A DNA stretch of 40,826 nt from Thermoplasmatota archaeon (GCA_016930135.1 JAFGHM010000099.1:1-40826); one strand, 5' to 3'; counted from the stretch's first letter, positions 32,554 through 40,826 are shown. Notes: generated from the letters alone by a model not told the origin. Numbers and translations: made by a program.

Positions 32554-33573
32554 ATGGGCGTCGACATTTCCGTTCTGGTCAAGGGAAGGCCGATCAAGAT
32601 CGAGGATCTCTCCGGGAGATCCGTCGCCGTCGATGCCTTCAACACACTCTACCAGTTCCTTTCGATGATCCGCCAGCCCGACGGCACTCCCCTGATGGAC
32701 AGGGACGGGCATGTGACCTCACACCTCTCCGGGCTCTTCCATCGAACTGCCGCACTGCTCGAGTTCGGTATAAGACCAGTCTATGTCTTCGACGGGAAGC
32801 CGCCCGAGCTGAAAAGGAAGACCATCGAGGACAGGAGAGCGGCCAAGGAGGAGGCCGAGCGCGAGTGGAAGAGGGCGCTGGAGGAGGGCGACCTCAAGCG
32901 CGCGCTCTCGAAGGCCACCCGGACTTCCAGGCTCGATTCCGATATGATAGAGGAGTCGCTGGCTCTCCTGGACGCCCTGGGGGTACCTTGGATCAAGGCC
33001 CCGAGCGAGGGGGAGGCGCAGATGGGCTTCATGGTGAGAAGGGGTGACGTCTGGGCCGGAGCCTCGCAGGACTTCGATGCCCTCTTGTTCGGCACACCTA
33101 ATCTCGTGAGGAACCTGACACTCGCATCGAGACGGAGACTGCCCTCGGGCAAGACCGTTGATGTCCTCCCGGAGATGGTGACGCTGGCCGAGGTGCTCTC
33201 GACCCTCGGGCTCACACACAGGCAGCTCGTGGACATGGCCGTGCTCATAGGCACGGACTTCAACGAGGGCGTCAGGGGGATCGGTCCGAAGAAGGCCCTT
33301 GCACTCATGAAGCGTCTTGGAGACATCGAGGGCGTCCAACGGGAGGGCAAGGTCGCGGTCCCTGACGAGGCCTACGAGGTGCGACGCATATTCCTCGAGC
33401 CCGAGGTATCAGAGGACTACTCTCTGGAATGGGGGAGAGTCGATCCCGAGCAGGTCAGGAGGATCATGTGCGACAGGCACAGCTTCTCGGTCGACAGGGT
33501 CGATTCCGTGCTCTCCAAGGTATTGGCCAAAGAGAGCGTGAGGGCTCAGAAGAGCTTGGACGGGTGGTCGTGA
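32554..33573 (+). CDS. fen: Flap endonuclease 1
   Basis: A 339-residue FEN-1, which removes 5' flaps in Okazaki-fragment maturation and repair. ATG 32554 gives the conserved start Met-Gly-Val-Asp, in which the N-terminal Gly is near the active site. Metal ligands are D27 (AVDAFN), D80 (VFDGKPP), E152 and E154 (PSEGEAQ), D173 and D175 (SQDFDALLFG) and the Asp in IGTDFNEGVRGIGPKKAL, the helix-two-turn-helix region. The C-terminus ends QKSLDGWS, a PCNA-interacting-peptide-like motif in which the final aromatic is Ser. It is third in the operon after rpe. Confidence 0.95.
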   Translation: MGVDISVLVKGRPIKIEDLSGRSVAVDAFNTLYQFLSMIRQPDGTPLMDRDGHVTSHLSGLFHRTAALLEFGIRPVYVFDGKPPELKRKTIEDRRAAKEEAEREWKRALEEGDLKRALSKATRTSRLDSDMIEESLALLDALGVPWIKAPSEGEAQMGFMVRRGDVWAGASQDFDALLFGTPNLVRNLTLASRRRLPSGKTVDVLPEMVTLAEVLSTLGLTHRQLVDMAVLIGTDFNEGVRGIGPKKALALMKRLGDIEGVQREGKVAVPDEAYEVRRIFLEPEVSEDYSLEWGRVDPEQVRRIMCDRHSFSVDRVDSVLSKVLAKESVRAQKSLDGWS

Positions 33574-33639
33574 GCCGACCTCGGGCGCGACGCGGTGGAT
33601 GCTGGCAATTGACGTCTCGATGATTTCGTGCTCAATATC

Positions 33640-33647
33640 TTTAAAAT
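33640..33647 (+). promoter_or_regulatory. TATA box for ileS
   Basis: TTTAAAAT centred near 33644 predicts a start near 33670. That would exclude ATG 33661 and makes ATG 33682 the most likely start of IleRS with a leader of about 12 bases. Confidence 0.5.
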
Positions 33648-33681
33648 ACCAGCCAGCAATATGGCCTATGGACGAGTCCTT

Positions 33682-36600
33682 ATGCGACAAGTCGACGAGA
33701 ATTACTCCCCCGTCCAATTAGAGAAAGACATAAAGGCGTTTTGGGAGAAGAACCGGATCTACGAGAAGACGAGGAAGGCTCGGGAGTCCGGGAAACCATA
33801 CTACTTCGTCGATGGGCCGCCCTACACGACCGGCTCCATCCACGTGGGCACCGCCTGGAACAAGATACTCAAGGACACGGTCGTCAGGTACCGGCGCATG
33901 CAGGGTCTGAGGGTGAGGGACCAGCCGGGGTTCGACATGCACGGCCTGCCGATCGAGGTCAAGGTCGAGCAGGCGCTGGGCATCAAGACCAAGCGGGAGA
34001 TCGAGGACCACGGGATTGACAAGTTCGTCTCCACCTGCAGGGAGTTCGCGCTCAAGTTCAAGGCGAAGATGACCGAGGAGTTCCGGTCACTGGGCGTCTG
34101 GATGGACTGGGATGCTCCTTATCTCACGGTCGACCCTAGCTACATCGCGTCCGTCTGGTGGACGCTCAAGCAGGCGCACGACAAGAACCTGCTCCTCATG
34201 GACCACAGGGTGCTTCCCTGGTGCCCCAGGTGCGAGACCGCCCTTGCCGAGGCGGAGATAGAATACTGGGACGAGACAGACCCGTCCATCTATGTCAAGC
34301 TCCCGATCGAGGGCGAGCCCAACTCGTATCTTCTGATATGGACCACGACGCCTTGGACCATCCCTGGGAATCTCGCAGCGGCGGTGCACCCCGAGTTCAC
34401 CTATGTCGTCGCGCGCGTCAGTAGAGGCACGATTGAGGAGAACCTCATCCTGCTGGAAGAGAAGCTCGAGGAGCTCAGGGCTGTCGCCGGGATCGAGGAT
34501 ATGACCGTCCTCGAGACCGCCAAGGGCTCGGAGCTCGTTGGCATGAAGTACAGGCATCCGCTTGAAGACCTGGTGCCGTACCAGAAGGAGGTCGGAGGGG
34601 CGCATGTCCACTCTGTCCTATCAGCCGACTCGGTGACGAACGAGAGCACAGGCATTGTGCACATCGCCCCCGGACACGGCCCTGAGGACTACGAGATAGG
34701 CAAGCGGCACGGCCTCGAGGCGTTCTCCCCCGTGGACGAGCGAGGCTGCTACACCGATGAGGCAGGGCCCAAGTACGCCGGCAGGAACGTGAGAGAGGCG
34801 AACCCCGTCGTCTCAAAGGACTTGGTCGAGCACGGCGCCATGTTTCACGAGGCAACGGTGACCCACAGGTACGGCCACTGCTGGAGATGCAAGAAGCCGA
34901 TCATATACCGCATAACGGACCAGTGGTTCCTCAAGGTCACGCAGTTCAAGGACGACCTGATCGCCGCCAACGACCAGGTCAGATGGTATCCGGATTGGGC
35001 CGGTTCGAGCCGGGAGAAGGACTGGATCGAGAACGCCAGGGACTGGTGCATAAGCAGACAGAGGTACTGGGGCACGCCTCTCCCGATATGGCGCTGCGAG
35101 TGCGGTAACTTCAGGCTCGTGTCTTCCATAGACGAGCTCAGGTCCGCCAAGGGCTACGTCGAGGGCATGGACGTCCACAGGCCTTGGATCGACAGGCTCA
35201 CGTTCGAATGCGACAAGTGCAGGAAGACCATGAAGAGAGTGCCCGATGTGCTGGATGTGTGGTTCGATGCAGGCGTGTGCTCGTGGGCTTCCCTGGGCTA
35301 TCCCGCACGCAAAGAGGAGTTCGAGGCGTGGTGGCCGAGCAAGTGGATCACTGAGGCCCATGACCAGACCAGAGGCTGGTTCTACTCCCAGCTCGTGACA
35401 GGGGTGCTCGCGTTCCGCAGGTCCCCCTATGAGTCAGTGCTCATGCACGGGTGGGCGCTCACGCCGGAAGGCCAGGCGATGTCGAAGAGCGACGGGACCG
35501 CCATGGATCCCGTCTCGATAGCCAACACTTCGGGCGCGGACTCCCTGAGGCTCTACCTCCTCAAGGCCAACGCGCCCTGGGACGACCTCTCGTTCCAGCC
35601 GGAGGGGGTCAAAGCCGCGAACAGGACGCTGAACATACTCTGGAACGTCTACAAGTTCGCCACGCTGTACATGTCCATAGACAAGTTCGACCCGGCATCG
35701 GTCAATCTGGGAGGCTTGACCGAGCACCTGAGGCCGGAGGACCGGTGGATGCTCTCGAGGACCGAATCACTGAAGGCGAAGGTCTCCGAGGCCATGGAGA
35801 AGTTCGAACTCCACACCGCAGCTAGGGCTCTCGAGAACTTCGTGGTCGAGGACCTCTCCAGATGGTATGTGAAGCTTGTCAGGGACAGGCTCTGGAAGGA
35901 GGGCGAGGACATGGACAAGTTCGCCGCCTTCAAGGTGCTGCACGAGTCACTGACAGCCTCCATAACCATGATGGCGCCCATGGCACCCTATGTGACAGAG
36001 GCGATACACTCCAATCTCGGGGGCAAGGAAGAGAGCGTCCACATGATGGACTGGCCTTCTTCCGATCCGAGGGCGATTGATGAGAAGCTCGAGGAGGGCA
36101 TGGCCGTCGTGAGGGAGATATCTGAACTCGTCGCCAGAGTGAGGCAGGAGTCCAACATCAACCTCAGGTGGCCCCTCAAGCGGATAGTCATCAAGGCACA
36201 GTCCGAGATCGTCAAGGATTCCATACTCACGCTCAGGGACTCGCTCCTGTCCCAGAACAACATCAAGGATCTCCAGATGGTCGCGGTCGGAGAGGAGTGG
36301 GACGAGATGATGCTCAGCGTCGTCCCGAACCCGAACGCGATAGGGAAGGTCTACAGGCAGTGGTCCAGCAAGATCGCCGTCCTGCTCAAGAACCGGCCCG
36401 CGAAGGTGATCAAGGCTGGCATAGACAAGGGGGAGTATTCGCTCGGCATAGAGGGCCAGCTCGTGAAGATCCTGCCGAACATGGTCTCCTTTGCGTCCAC
36501 GCTGCCGCCCGAGGTCGTCAGCGCGGAGTTCTCCAAGGGCATCATATACCTGGACCTGGAGCAGACGCCCACTCTGGAGGCCGAGGGGTTCTCGAGGGAG

Positions 36601-37911
36601 GTCATCAGGCGCGTCCAGCAGATGCGGAAGGACATGAAGCTCAATGTCGAGGAGTTCATCGGGATCGAGGTCGAGTGCAGCAAGCGCGTCGATGGCTTCC
36701 TCGATGTCTGGAAGGACAGGATCGTGCGGGAGACGAGGGCGACGAAGCTCGACATCGTCGATCAGCCCAAAGGGGACTACATCGTCGAGTGGAACGTCGA
36801 GTCAGAATCGCTCATCATAGCCGTCTCGTCCAAGAAGACGAAGAAGGTCTTGGAGGACATGTCAGGTATGCCCGGCATGACTGGCGAGAAGGCGAGGAGG
36901 CTCTACGAAGCGGGCTATACGACACCGGAGCACCTCAGCGCCGCCACTTTGGAGGACCTCGCCGCAGTGGCTGGAATAACCAGACTAGACGCCAAGGGCA
37001 TATACGACCACTATCACAAGGGAGAGGCCCCGCCAGCGCCGCCGGCCACTGCGCCCGCGACGCCGAAACCCCAGCCCGCTCCTGCGGCACCTGAGCCCGC
37101 CCCTGTGCCCACAGCGCCTGTCCAAGCTCCAGAGCAGCCCCCTGCAAAGGCCCCTGAGCCAGCACCTGCGCCCGAGCCCCAGAAGAAGGCGGAGGGGACA
37201 TTCATTGAGATCCTGAGGGGGATCGAGGGACTTGATCCCGGGGCGGCAGAGGCGGTCTACGAGGCCGGCTATCAGAGCCCACAGTCGCTGAAGAATTCCT
37301 CACTGGCGGATCTGATGAGGTCGACTGGCATCGCCGAACCAGCTGCGACCGTGCTGATCGAGCATTTTAGGGAGGAGGCCGCACTGGCCGCGCCCCCGCC
37401 CGCCGTTCCGAGACCAGTCAAGGCCGAGGTCGTCGGAGCGCCACAGGTAAGGGAGCTGGAGAGGTCGTTCTCATATCTTGTCGAGGAGGACAAACCGGAG
37501 GCGTCTTACAACCTGTTCATCAACACCCTCAGCAAGGGCATGAAAGGATACTGCATAACCAGGAACTACCCTGCGAAGATACGCAGCAAGTTCGACCTAA
37601 GCGACACGCCCGTGATCTGGCTTTCGAACGTCGGTCGTGAGAACACCATCCGTCCGAAGGATCTGGAGAAGCTGAGCCTCACACTCGAGCAGTTCCTGTC
37701 CCAGGAGGGAGGGGGCATAGTGCTCCTCGACGGGCTGGAGTACCTCATCACGAACAACAACTTCATCACGGTCCTGAGGCTGATACAGTCTCTCAGGGAC
37801 CAGGTCGCGATCAACCAGTCGATACTCCTGATGGCTGTGAACCGGTCCACGCTGGAGAGCCACCAGCTGAACCTGCTGGAGCGCGAGGTGGACTACACAA
37901 TCACTGCTTGA
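33682..37911 (+). CDS. ileS: Isoleucyl-tRNA synthetase with C-terminal HhH-HhH-DUF835 extension
   Basis: A 1409-residue class I synthetase that charges tRNA-Ile, against about 1040-1070 for archaeal IleRS. The HIGH motif is HVGT (54-57) and KMSKS is MSKS (600-603), with an intact CP1 editing region and C-terminal anticodon part up to about 1055. Beyond that, residues 1057-1113 form a helix-hairpin-helix-like unit (GMPGMTGEKARRLYEAGY). Residues 1115-1172 are a Pro/Ala linker, and 1173-1232 a second, similar HhH unit (GLDPGAAEAVYEAGY). Residues 1260-1409 are DUF835, strongly resembling the head of the giant coiled-coil protein. The reading frame is continuous with uniform codon use, so the fusion looks real. 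DUF835 may tether the synthetase to another protein or sense a signal (inference). Confidence 0.93.
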   Translation: MRQVDENYSPVQLEKDIKAFWEKNRIYEKTRKARESGKPYYFVDGPPYTTGSIHVGTAWNKILKDTVVRYRRMQGLRVRDQPGFDMHGLPIEVKVEQALGIKTKREIEDHGIDKFVSTCREFALKFKAKMTEEFRSLGVWMDWDAPYLTVDPSYIASVWWTLKQAHDKNLLLMDHRVLPWCPRCETALAEAEIEYWDETDPSIYVKLPIEGEPNSYLLIWTTTPWTIPGNLAAAVHPEFTYVVARVSRGTIEENLILLEEKLEELRAVAGIEDMTVLETAKGSELVGMKYRHPLEDLVPYQKEVGGAHVHSVLSADSVTNESTGIVHIAPGHGPEDYEIGKRHGLEAFSPVDERGCYTDEAGPKYAGRNVREANPVVSKDLVEHGAMFHEATVTHRYGHCWRCKKPIIYRITDQWFLKVTQFKDDLIAANDQVRWYPDWAGSSREKDWIENARDWCISRQRYWGTPLPIWRCECGNFRLVSSIDELRSAKGYVEGMDVHRPWIDRLTFECDKCRKTMKRVPDVLDVWFDAGVCSWASLGYPARKEEFEAWWPSKWITEAHDQTRGWFYSQLVTGVLAFRRSPYESVLMHGWALTPEGQAMSKSDGTAMDPVSIANTSGADSLRLYLLKANAPWDDLSFQPEGVKAANRTLNILWNVYKFATLYMSIDKFDPASVNLGGLTEHLRPEDRWMLSRTESLKAKVSEAMEKFELHTAARALENFVVEDLSRWYVKLVRDRLWKEGEDMDKFAAFKVLHESLTASITMMAPMAPYVTEAIHSNLGGKEESVHMMDWPSSDPRAIDEKLEEGMAVVREISELVARVRQESNINLRWPLKRIVIKAQSEIVKDSILTLRDSLLSQNNIKDLQMVAVGEEWDEMMLSVVPNPNAIGKVYRQWSSKIAVLLKNRPAKVIKAGIDKGEYSLGIEGQLVKILPNMVSFASTLPPEVVSAEFSKGIIYLDLEQTPTLEAEGFSREVIRRVQQMRKDMKLNVEEFIGIEVECSKRVDGFLDVWKDRIVRETRATKLDIVDQPKGDYIVEWNVESESLIIAVSSKKTKKVLEDMSGMPGMTGEKARRLYEAGYTTPEHLSAATLEDLAAVAGITRLDAKGIYDHYHKGEAPPAPPATAPATPKPQPAPAAPEPAPVPTAPVQAPEQPPAKAPEPAPAPEPQKKAEGTFIEILRGIEGLDPGAAEAVYEAGYQSPQSLKNSSLADLMRSTGIAEPAATVLIEHFREEAALAAPPPAVPRPVKAEVVGAPQVRELERSFSYLVEEDKPEASYNLFINTLSKGMKGYCITRNYPAKIRSKFDLSDTPVIWLSNVGRENTIRPKDLEKLSLTLEQFLSQEGGGIVLLDGLEYLITNNNFITVLRLIQSLRDQVAINQSILLMAVNRSTLESHQLNLLEREVDYTITA

Positions 37912-37914
37912 GGC

Positions 37915-38676
37915 TCATCGCTCCAGGAGCATGCACACTACCTTCTGCAGCCCTGGGACAGTCGGATACCTCGCGACGTCCGCAGGCGACACCCACTCGG
38001 ACCTCTCGTGCTCCCAGTCGAGTTCCAGGTCTCGGCGGCCGACATCGAACAGGAACGGATGAACGCACCAGACAACGTCCGAATCCCTGAACCGCTGGGT
38101 CTCGAGACGCTTCCTCAGGACCGCCTTCTTCATGCCAACCTCCTCCTCCAGCTCTCTCCTGGCCGCGGCTTCGTCGTCCTCGCCGGATTCGATGAAGCCA
38201 GAGACGCCAGCCCACTGACCCCTGTAGGAGCCGACCCGCCTGCTCCTCTGGAGGAGCAATATCTTGTCCCCATGTCTGACCACGCTAGTCACGACGTGCT
38301 TCTCGAGCACATTGGCCACTTCGAGCGACCCCTTGTCGGCATCCACAGTGATATCGTCTCCCGTCCTGAGCATCTCCACATCCACGCCGTCGACCATCGG
38401 CACGTCGGAGATGATCGCCCCAGTGGCCATGATGGGCTCAGCGCTTCCGTTGACGACCGCTGCGGGGGCCTTTCCGATCAGCTTCAGCTGGTACATCGAA
38501 TAGGAACCCACGGTGCTGCCCTTCCCGAACGGGAAGCAGAACACCTTTCCCGCCACGCTGAGCCCCTTTGACTCACACTCCGGGTCCAGTATCTTGCCGG
38601 TGACAGGGTCGACTCCGCCCAGGAACGACATGGGGCAGGAACATACGACCGCCTCCGCCGAGGCCTTCCCGGCCAT
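37915..38676 (-). CDS. Phosphomevalonate dehydratase small subunit (AcnX swivel) fused to Nudix hydrolase
   Basis: A two-domain protein of 253 residues or slightly more. Residues 1-121 are the DUF126/aconitase-X swivel domain: SFLGGVDPVTG, GKGSTVGSY with the conserved Ser54, and NGSAEPIMATGAI. Residues 125-253 are a Nudix hydrolase with a canonical Nudix box from Gly160 to Met182 (GFIESGE, then RELEEEVGM). The swivel pairs with the catalytic subunit encoded just upstream to dehydrate mevalonate 5-phosphate in the archaeal mevalonate pathway. The ATG at 38676 cuts into the first strand expected for the fold (IKVRKI). Translation may therefore start at a non-standard CTG (38697) or ATT (38694) overlapping the large-subunit stop, with GGAGG about 10 bases upstream. 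The Nudix substrate is unknown. Confidence 0.85.
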   Translation of the reverse strand: MAGKASAEAVVCSCPMSFLGGVDPVTGKILDPECESKGLSVAGKVFCFPFGKGSTVGSYSMYQLKLIGKAPAAVVNGSAEPIMATGAIISDVPMVDGVDVEMLRTGDDITVDADKGSLEVANVLEKHVVTSVVRHGDKILLLQRSRRVGSYRGQWAGVSGFIESGEDDEAAARRELEEEVGMKKAVLRKRLETQRFRDSDVVWCVHPFLFDVGRRDLELDWEHERSEWVSPADVARYPTVPGLQKVVCMLLER

Positions 38677-38693
38677 GATCTTCCTGACCTTAA

Positions 38694-39863
38694 TCAGCGC
38701 GATATCGCCTCCAGGAGTGCCCGCGTGGGGCGGAAGGATGCAGATTGTCTCCCGAGGCTGGGCAGGTATACCATCGCCTTGCCCGAGTCCGAGGCGGTCC
38801 TCCTGTACATCTTCTCGATTGGCGAAACGACCATGCAGGTGTCGCAGAGCACCTTGCCGAACCTTCTCAGGACGGTCAGTTCCTTGGGGCATCTGCCGTA
38901 GACGGCCCTCGAGGTGCAGAACCACACATCGCACTCATCCCTCGGCTTCTTGTCCTTCAGGAATCTGGCCATTGCCCGTATCTCGGCCTCGGAGCAGTGA
39001 GGGCAGCCGATTGCCACCAGGTCCCAGGCGTCATCACCCTTCAGCTCTTCAGCGCACTCGTTCAGCTCCGACAAGGGCACGTGGACGCACTCCTCCACCT
39101 CCGAGACGTCTGTCCTCTTCCGTGTATCAGGGCTCGATAACAGATACATGGAGACGGCCCCTGTGGCGGCCATCGCGGCTCCGAAGGACTTGTGCTGGTC
39201 TGGGGTCATCGAAATGCCTCCGATGTACGGGACACGCTTGCCCGCGATCTTGCCGACAAGATAACCTGCGAGTGGAACCAGCCCTTCGGGAACTTCCTCG
39301 AACTCTATCTTGACCTTGGGCCTCCTGTTCCCGTCCATGTGCAGGCCGTACTCCGCCGTCTTCCCGATGATGGCCGCTGCCAACGCGGACGGGCCGCCTT
39401 CCCGGTTCGTGCGTGCACCGAGGTAGGAGTTCGCGAAGACCGTGGCTGAGGACTCCGCCCATGCAAGGTGCTGACCTCTTCTCGGGCGGTTGCCGGCCAG
39501 GTACGGCGTGCACGTGTATGACGGTTCGACGCCGAGTGCCCTGTATGCAGACACTATCCTGCCCTGCTTCGCGTGGAAGTCGTCGTCAACTCCCATCGCG
39601 CGCCATCGTCTCAGGTCCAGCCCAAGGGGGTTGAGCGACGTTCTGACAGTCACCTTTGCGTGCTCGGAGAAGTCCTCGAGGAACTTGATGCCCGCGTCTC
39701 CTATGGTCTTGAAGGATGCCCCGGAGACCTGAGCCGAGGCGATGGGGATGAGCCTCTCGGCGCCGTATATGTCCCCGAGGGCGACCAGGAGCTGCATCGC
39801 CTTGGCCCTGCCAGGGCCCTCTTCGCCTGCCAGGACCCGCTCCTCCTGGGCGGTCAGATGCAT
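38694..39863 (-). CDS. Phosphomevalonate dehydratase large subunit (aconitase X catalytic subunit)
   Basis: A 389-residue AcnX catalytic subunit. The N-terminal LTAQEERVLAGEEGPGRAKAM segment, IASAQVSGASFKTIGDAG, and CTPYLAGNRPRRGQHLAWAESSA are family signatures. Iron-sulfur ligands are expected from CTPY, GCPHCS and DTCMVV. In archaea this enzyme with its small subunit converts mevalonate 5-phosphate to anhydromevalonate 5-phosphate, the step before decarboxylation and isopentenyl phosphate kinase. Bacterial AcnX proteins act instead on hydroxyproline-derived compounds; no such genes are near. A minus-strand TATA at 39885-39893 places transcription start right at the ATG, so the mRNA is probably leaderless. 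It overlaps or abuts the small-subunit gene downstream. Confidence 0.92.
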   Translation of the reverse strand: MHLTAQEERVLAGEEGPGRAKAMQLLVALGDIYGAERLIPIASAQVSGASFKTIGDAGIKFLEDFSEHAKVTVRTSLNPLGLDLRRWRAMGVDDDFHAKQGRIVSAYRALGVEPSYTCTPYLAGNRPRRGQHLAWAESSATVFANSYLGARTNREGGPSALAAAIIGKTAEYGLHMDGNRRPKVKIEFEEVPEGLVPLAGYLVGKIAGKRVPYIGGISMTPDQHKSFGAAMAATGAVSMYLLSSPDTRKRTDVSEVEECVHVPLSELNECAEELKGDDAWDLVAIGCPHCSEAEIRAMARFLKDKKPRDECDVWFCTSRAVYGRCPKELTVLRRFGKVLCDTCMVVSPIEKMYRRTASDSGKAMVYLPSLGRQSASFRPTRALLEAISR

Positions 39864-39884
39864 GCTCCTCGGATGATTGGACGC

Positions 39885-39893
39885 GTATAATAG
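39885..39893 (-). promoter_or_regulatory. TATA box for the phosphomevalonate dehydratase operon
   Basis: CTATTATAC on the minus strand, centred 26 bases from ATG 39863, the spacing expected for a leaderless archaeal mRNA. The rest of the gap up to 40093 shows no gene that I can support. Confidence 0.55.
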
Positions 39894-40093
39894 CGTGATG
39901 GAGGGGACGAGCGGGCCTGTCGGGAGTTTCGAGGGCAGTGAAGGCCCTTTTCGAACCCGAGTTTGAGGCTCTCCCCGCGCGGTTGATGCGCTCCGGAGGC
40001 CTCAGTGATATCCGAGCTACACTACAGGCCCGAGTCCGTTGAAAGGCTAGTCCGTATATCTACCTTGGCCCAAGCGGTGAATGCCACTTATCC

Positions 40094-40826
40094 TCAGAGG
40101 CTGACGCCTATCAAGATCAATCCCGAGACGACCACTGCGAGAGCGCCTGCCTGCAGCCCGCTCACTTTCTCCCTGAGAAGCCCGACCGCCAAGATGATGG
40201 TCACGAGGGGGTAGGCGCTTGAGATGGGCACGACGAGCGATGCCGCCCCCTCCTCCAGCGCGAACGAGTAGGCGAACGCGCCGATCACGTTTATCGCCAG
40301 GCCAATCGCTCCGAAAAGCCACATACGCTTGCCCGGGTTCTGGGTCGCGGGACCACCTGGTCTGATCCGACGGAACCATGCGTACAGCAACGGCGCCGTA
40401 AGGGAAGATACCACATAGAACCCGAAGATGTTGCCCGCTCCCACCCTGTCTATCGCCATCTTGGATGTGAGGCTCCACAGGCCCCACAGACAGAATGCCA
40501 AGAGCGCGAACACCAGAGAGCGCTTAGGCATAGCGCTTTTTGAGCCGGGATTCGGCTCGTAGGAGAGGGCCGCGACCCCGCTTATGATGGCGAATACCCC
40601 GACCGCCTGCGTTGCTGTGAGCTCCTCGGATAGCAGCAGGAGCGCCCCGAGGACGGTCAGAGCCGGGTACGCTGCCGATATGGTGCCCGCAATGGATACC
40701 TGGCCATCCATGATCGACTCGAAGAAGCACAGGAACCCCACGACCCCTATGACGCAGGAACCAGCTGCAAGGATGCCGTCGGAGAGCGTCACATCCACAT
40801 CCTGGCGCCAGTACAAGAACGCGGCC
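40094..40826 (-). CDS. EamA/DMT-family transporter (5' end outside window)
   Basis: The reading frame runs off the right edge, so the N-terminal helices are missing. The visible 243 residues hold about eight hydrophobic helices arranged as two EamA halves. The first half ends with a short loop of Pro/Ser/Lys (NPGSKSAMPKR). The second begins FALLAFCLWGLWSLTSKMA and ends with the typical AYPLVTIILAVGLLREKVSGLQAGALAVVVSGLILIG. Such proteins export or import amino acids, sugars or other metabolites. There is no context to suggest which, although an amino-acid exporter role is common in the family. Confidence 0.85.
   Translation of the reverse strand, partial: AAFLYWRQDVDVTLSDGILAAGSCVIGVVGFLCFFESIMDGQVSIAGTISAAYPALTVLGALLLLSEELTATQAVGVFAIISGVAALSYEPNPGSKSAMPKRSLVFALLAFCLWGLWSLTSKMAIDRVGAGNIFGFYVVSSLTAPLLYAWFRRIRPGGPATQNPGKRMWLFGAIGLAINVIGAFAYSFALEEGAASLVVPISSAYPLVTIILAVGLLREKVSGLQAGALAVVVSGLILIGVSL

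Noticed and set aside
33628-33681. Upstream in-frame starts for ileS (33628, 33661)
   Set aside because: A TATA box at 33640-33647 would put the transcript start near 33670, after both of them.

Overview
The window reads as a gene-dense, GC-rich stretch of an archaeal chromosome. Archaeal hallmarks are an archaeal-type S-adenosylmethionine synthetase, a FEN-1 nuclease, RNase Z, a KaiC-like ATPase, an aconitase-X type phosphomevalonate dehydratase, a CCA-less tRNA-Ile gene and TATA boxes about 26 bases upstream of inferred transcription starts, several apparently leaderless. DUF835 domains and long coiled-coil proteins point to a Thermoplasmata-like euryarchaeon. The lineage is an inference; no rRNA is present.

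Layout. 1-5.5 kb: tail of an acidic Pro-rich protein, a KaiC-like ATPase, a C45-type acyltransferase/peptidase, tRNA-Ile(GAT), a secreted protein with a duplicated C-terminal module, an unrecognised Cys-rich protein, a zinc-ribbon protein and an Lrp/AsnC regulator. 5.6-12.7 kb: a nitroreductase, then two coiled-coil proteins, the second 1685 residues long with a DUF835 head and a tandem array of 21-residue repeats. 12.7-21.3 kb: S-adenosylmethionine synthetase and lysine 2,3-aminomutase on the minus strand, divergent from thiolase, a degenerate HMG-CoA synthase homologue, a DUF35 protein, a two-subunit CoA-transferase and a class III aminotransferase. 21.2-28.5 kb: diaminopimelate epimerase, N-acyl-D-amino-acid deacylase, and a minus-strand operon of two oligopeptide ABC ATPases, a DmpA-type aminopeptidase and an M20 peptidase. 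28.5-31.6 kb: a DUF1028 protein, RNase Z, an MFS transporter and a small zinc protein. 31.6-37.9 kb: ribulose-phosphate 3-epimerase, a small membrane protein, FEN-1, and an isoleucyl-tRNA synthetase fused to helix-hairpin-helix segments and DUF835. 37.9-40.8 kb: phosphomevalonate dehydratase, whose small subunit is fused to a Nudix hydrolase, and a DMT-family exporter cut by the window end.

How it fits together. The physiology suggested is peptide and amino-acid use. Peptides enter through an Opp/Dpp transporter (only its ATPases are visible) and are cut by DmpA-type and M20 peptidases, with a D-aminoacylase and DAP epimerase nearby. The 13-21 kb block can be read as a lysine-degrading route not matching the classical clostridial one: lysine to beta-lysine (aminomutase, with its cofactor's synthetase next door), transamination to a 3-oxo acid, CoA transfer, then thiolysis to acetyl-CoA and 4-aminobutyryl-CoA. 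The HMG-CoA synthase homologue there has lost all three catalytic residues, which argues against a plain mevalonate operon.

The most unusual items are the IleRS-HhH-DUF835 fusion, the beta-lysine block with its HMGCS pseudoenzyme, the phosphomevalonate dehydratase-Nudix fusion, and the giant DUF835 coiled coil with its 21-residue repeats.
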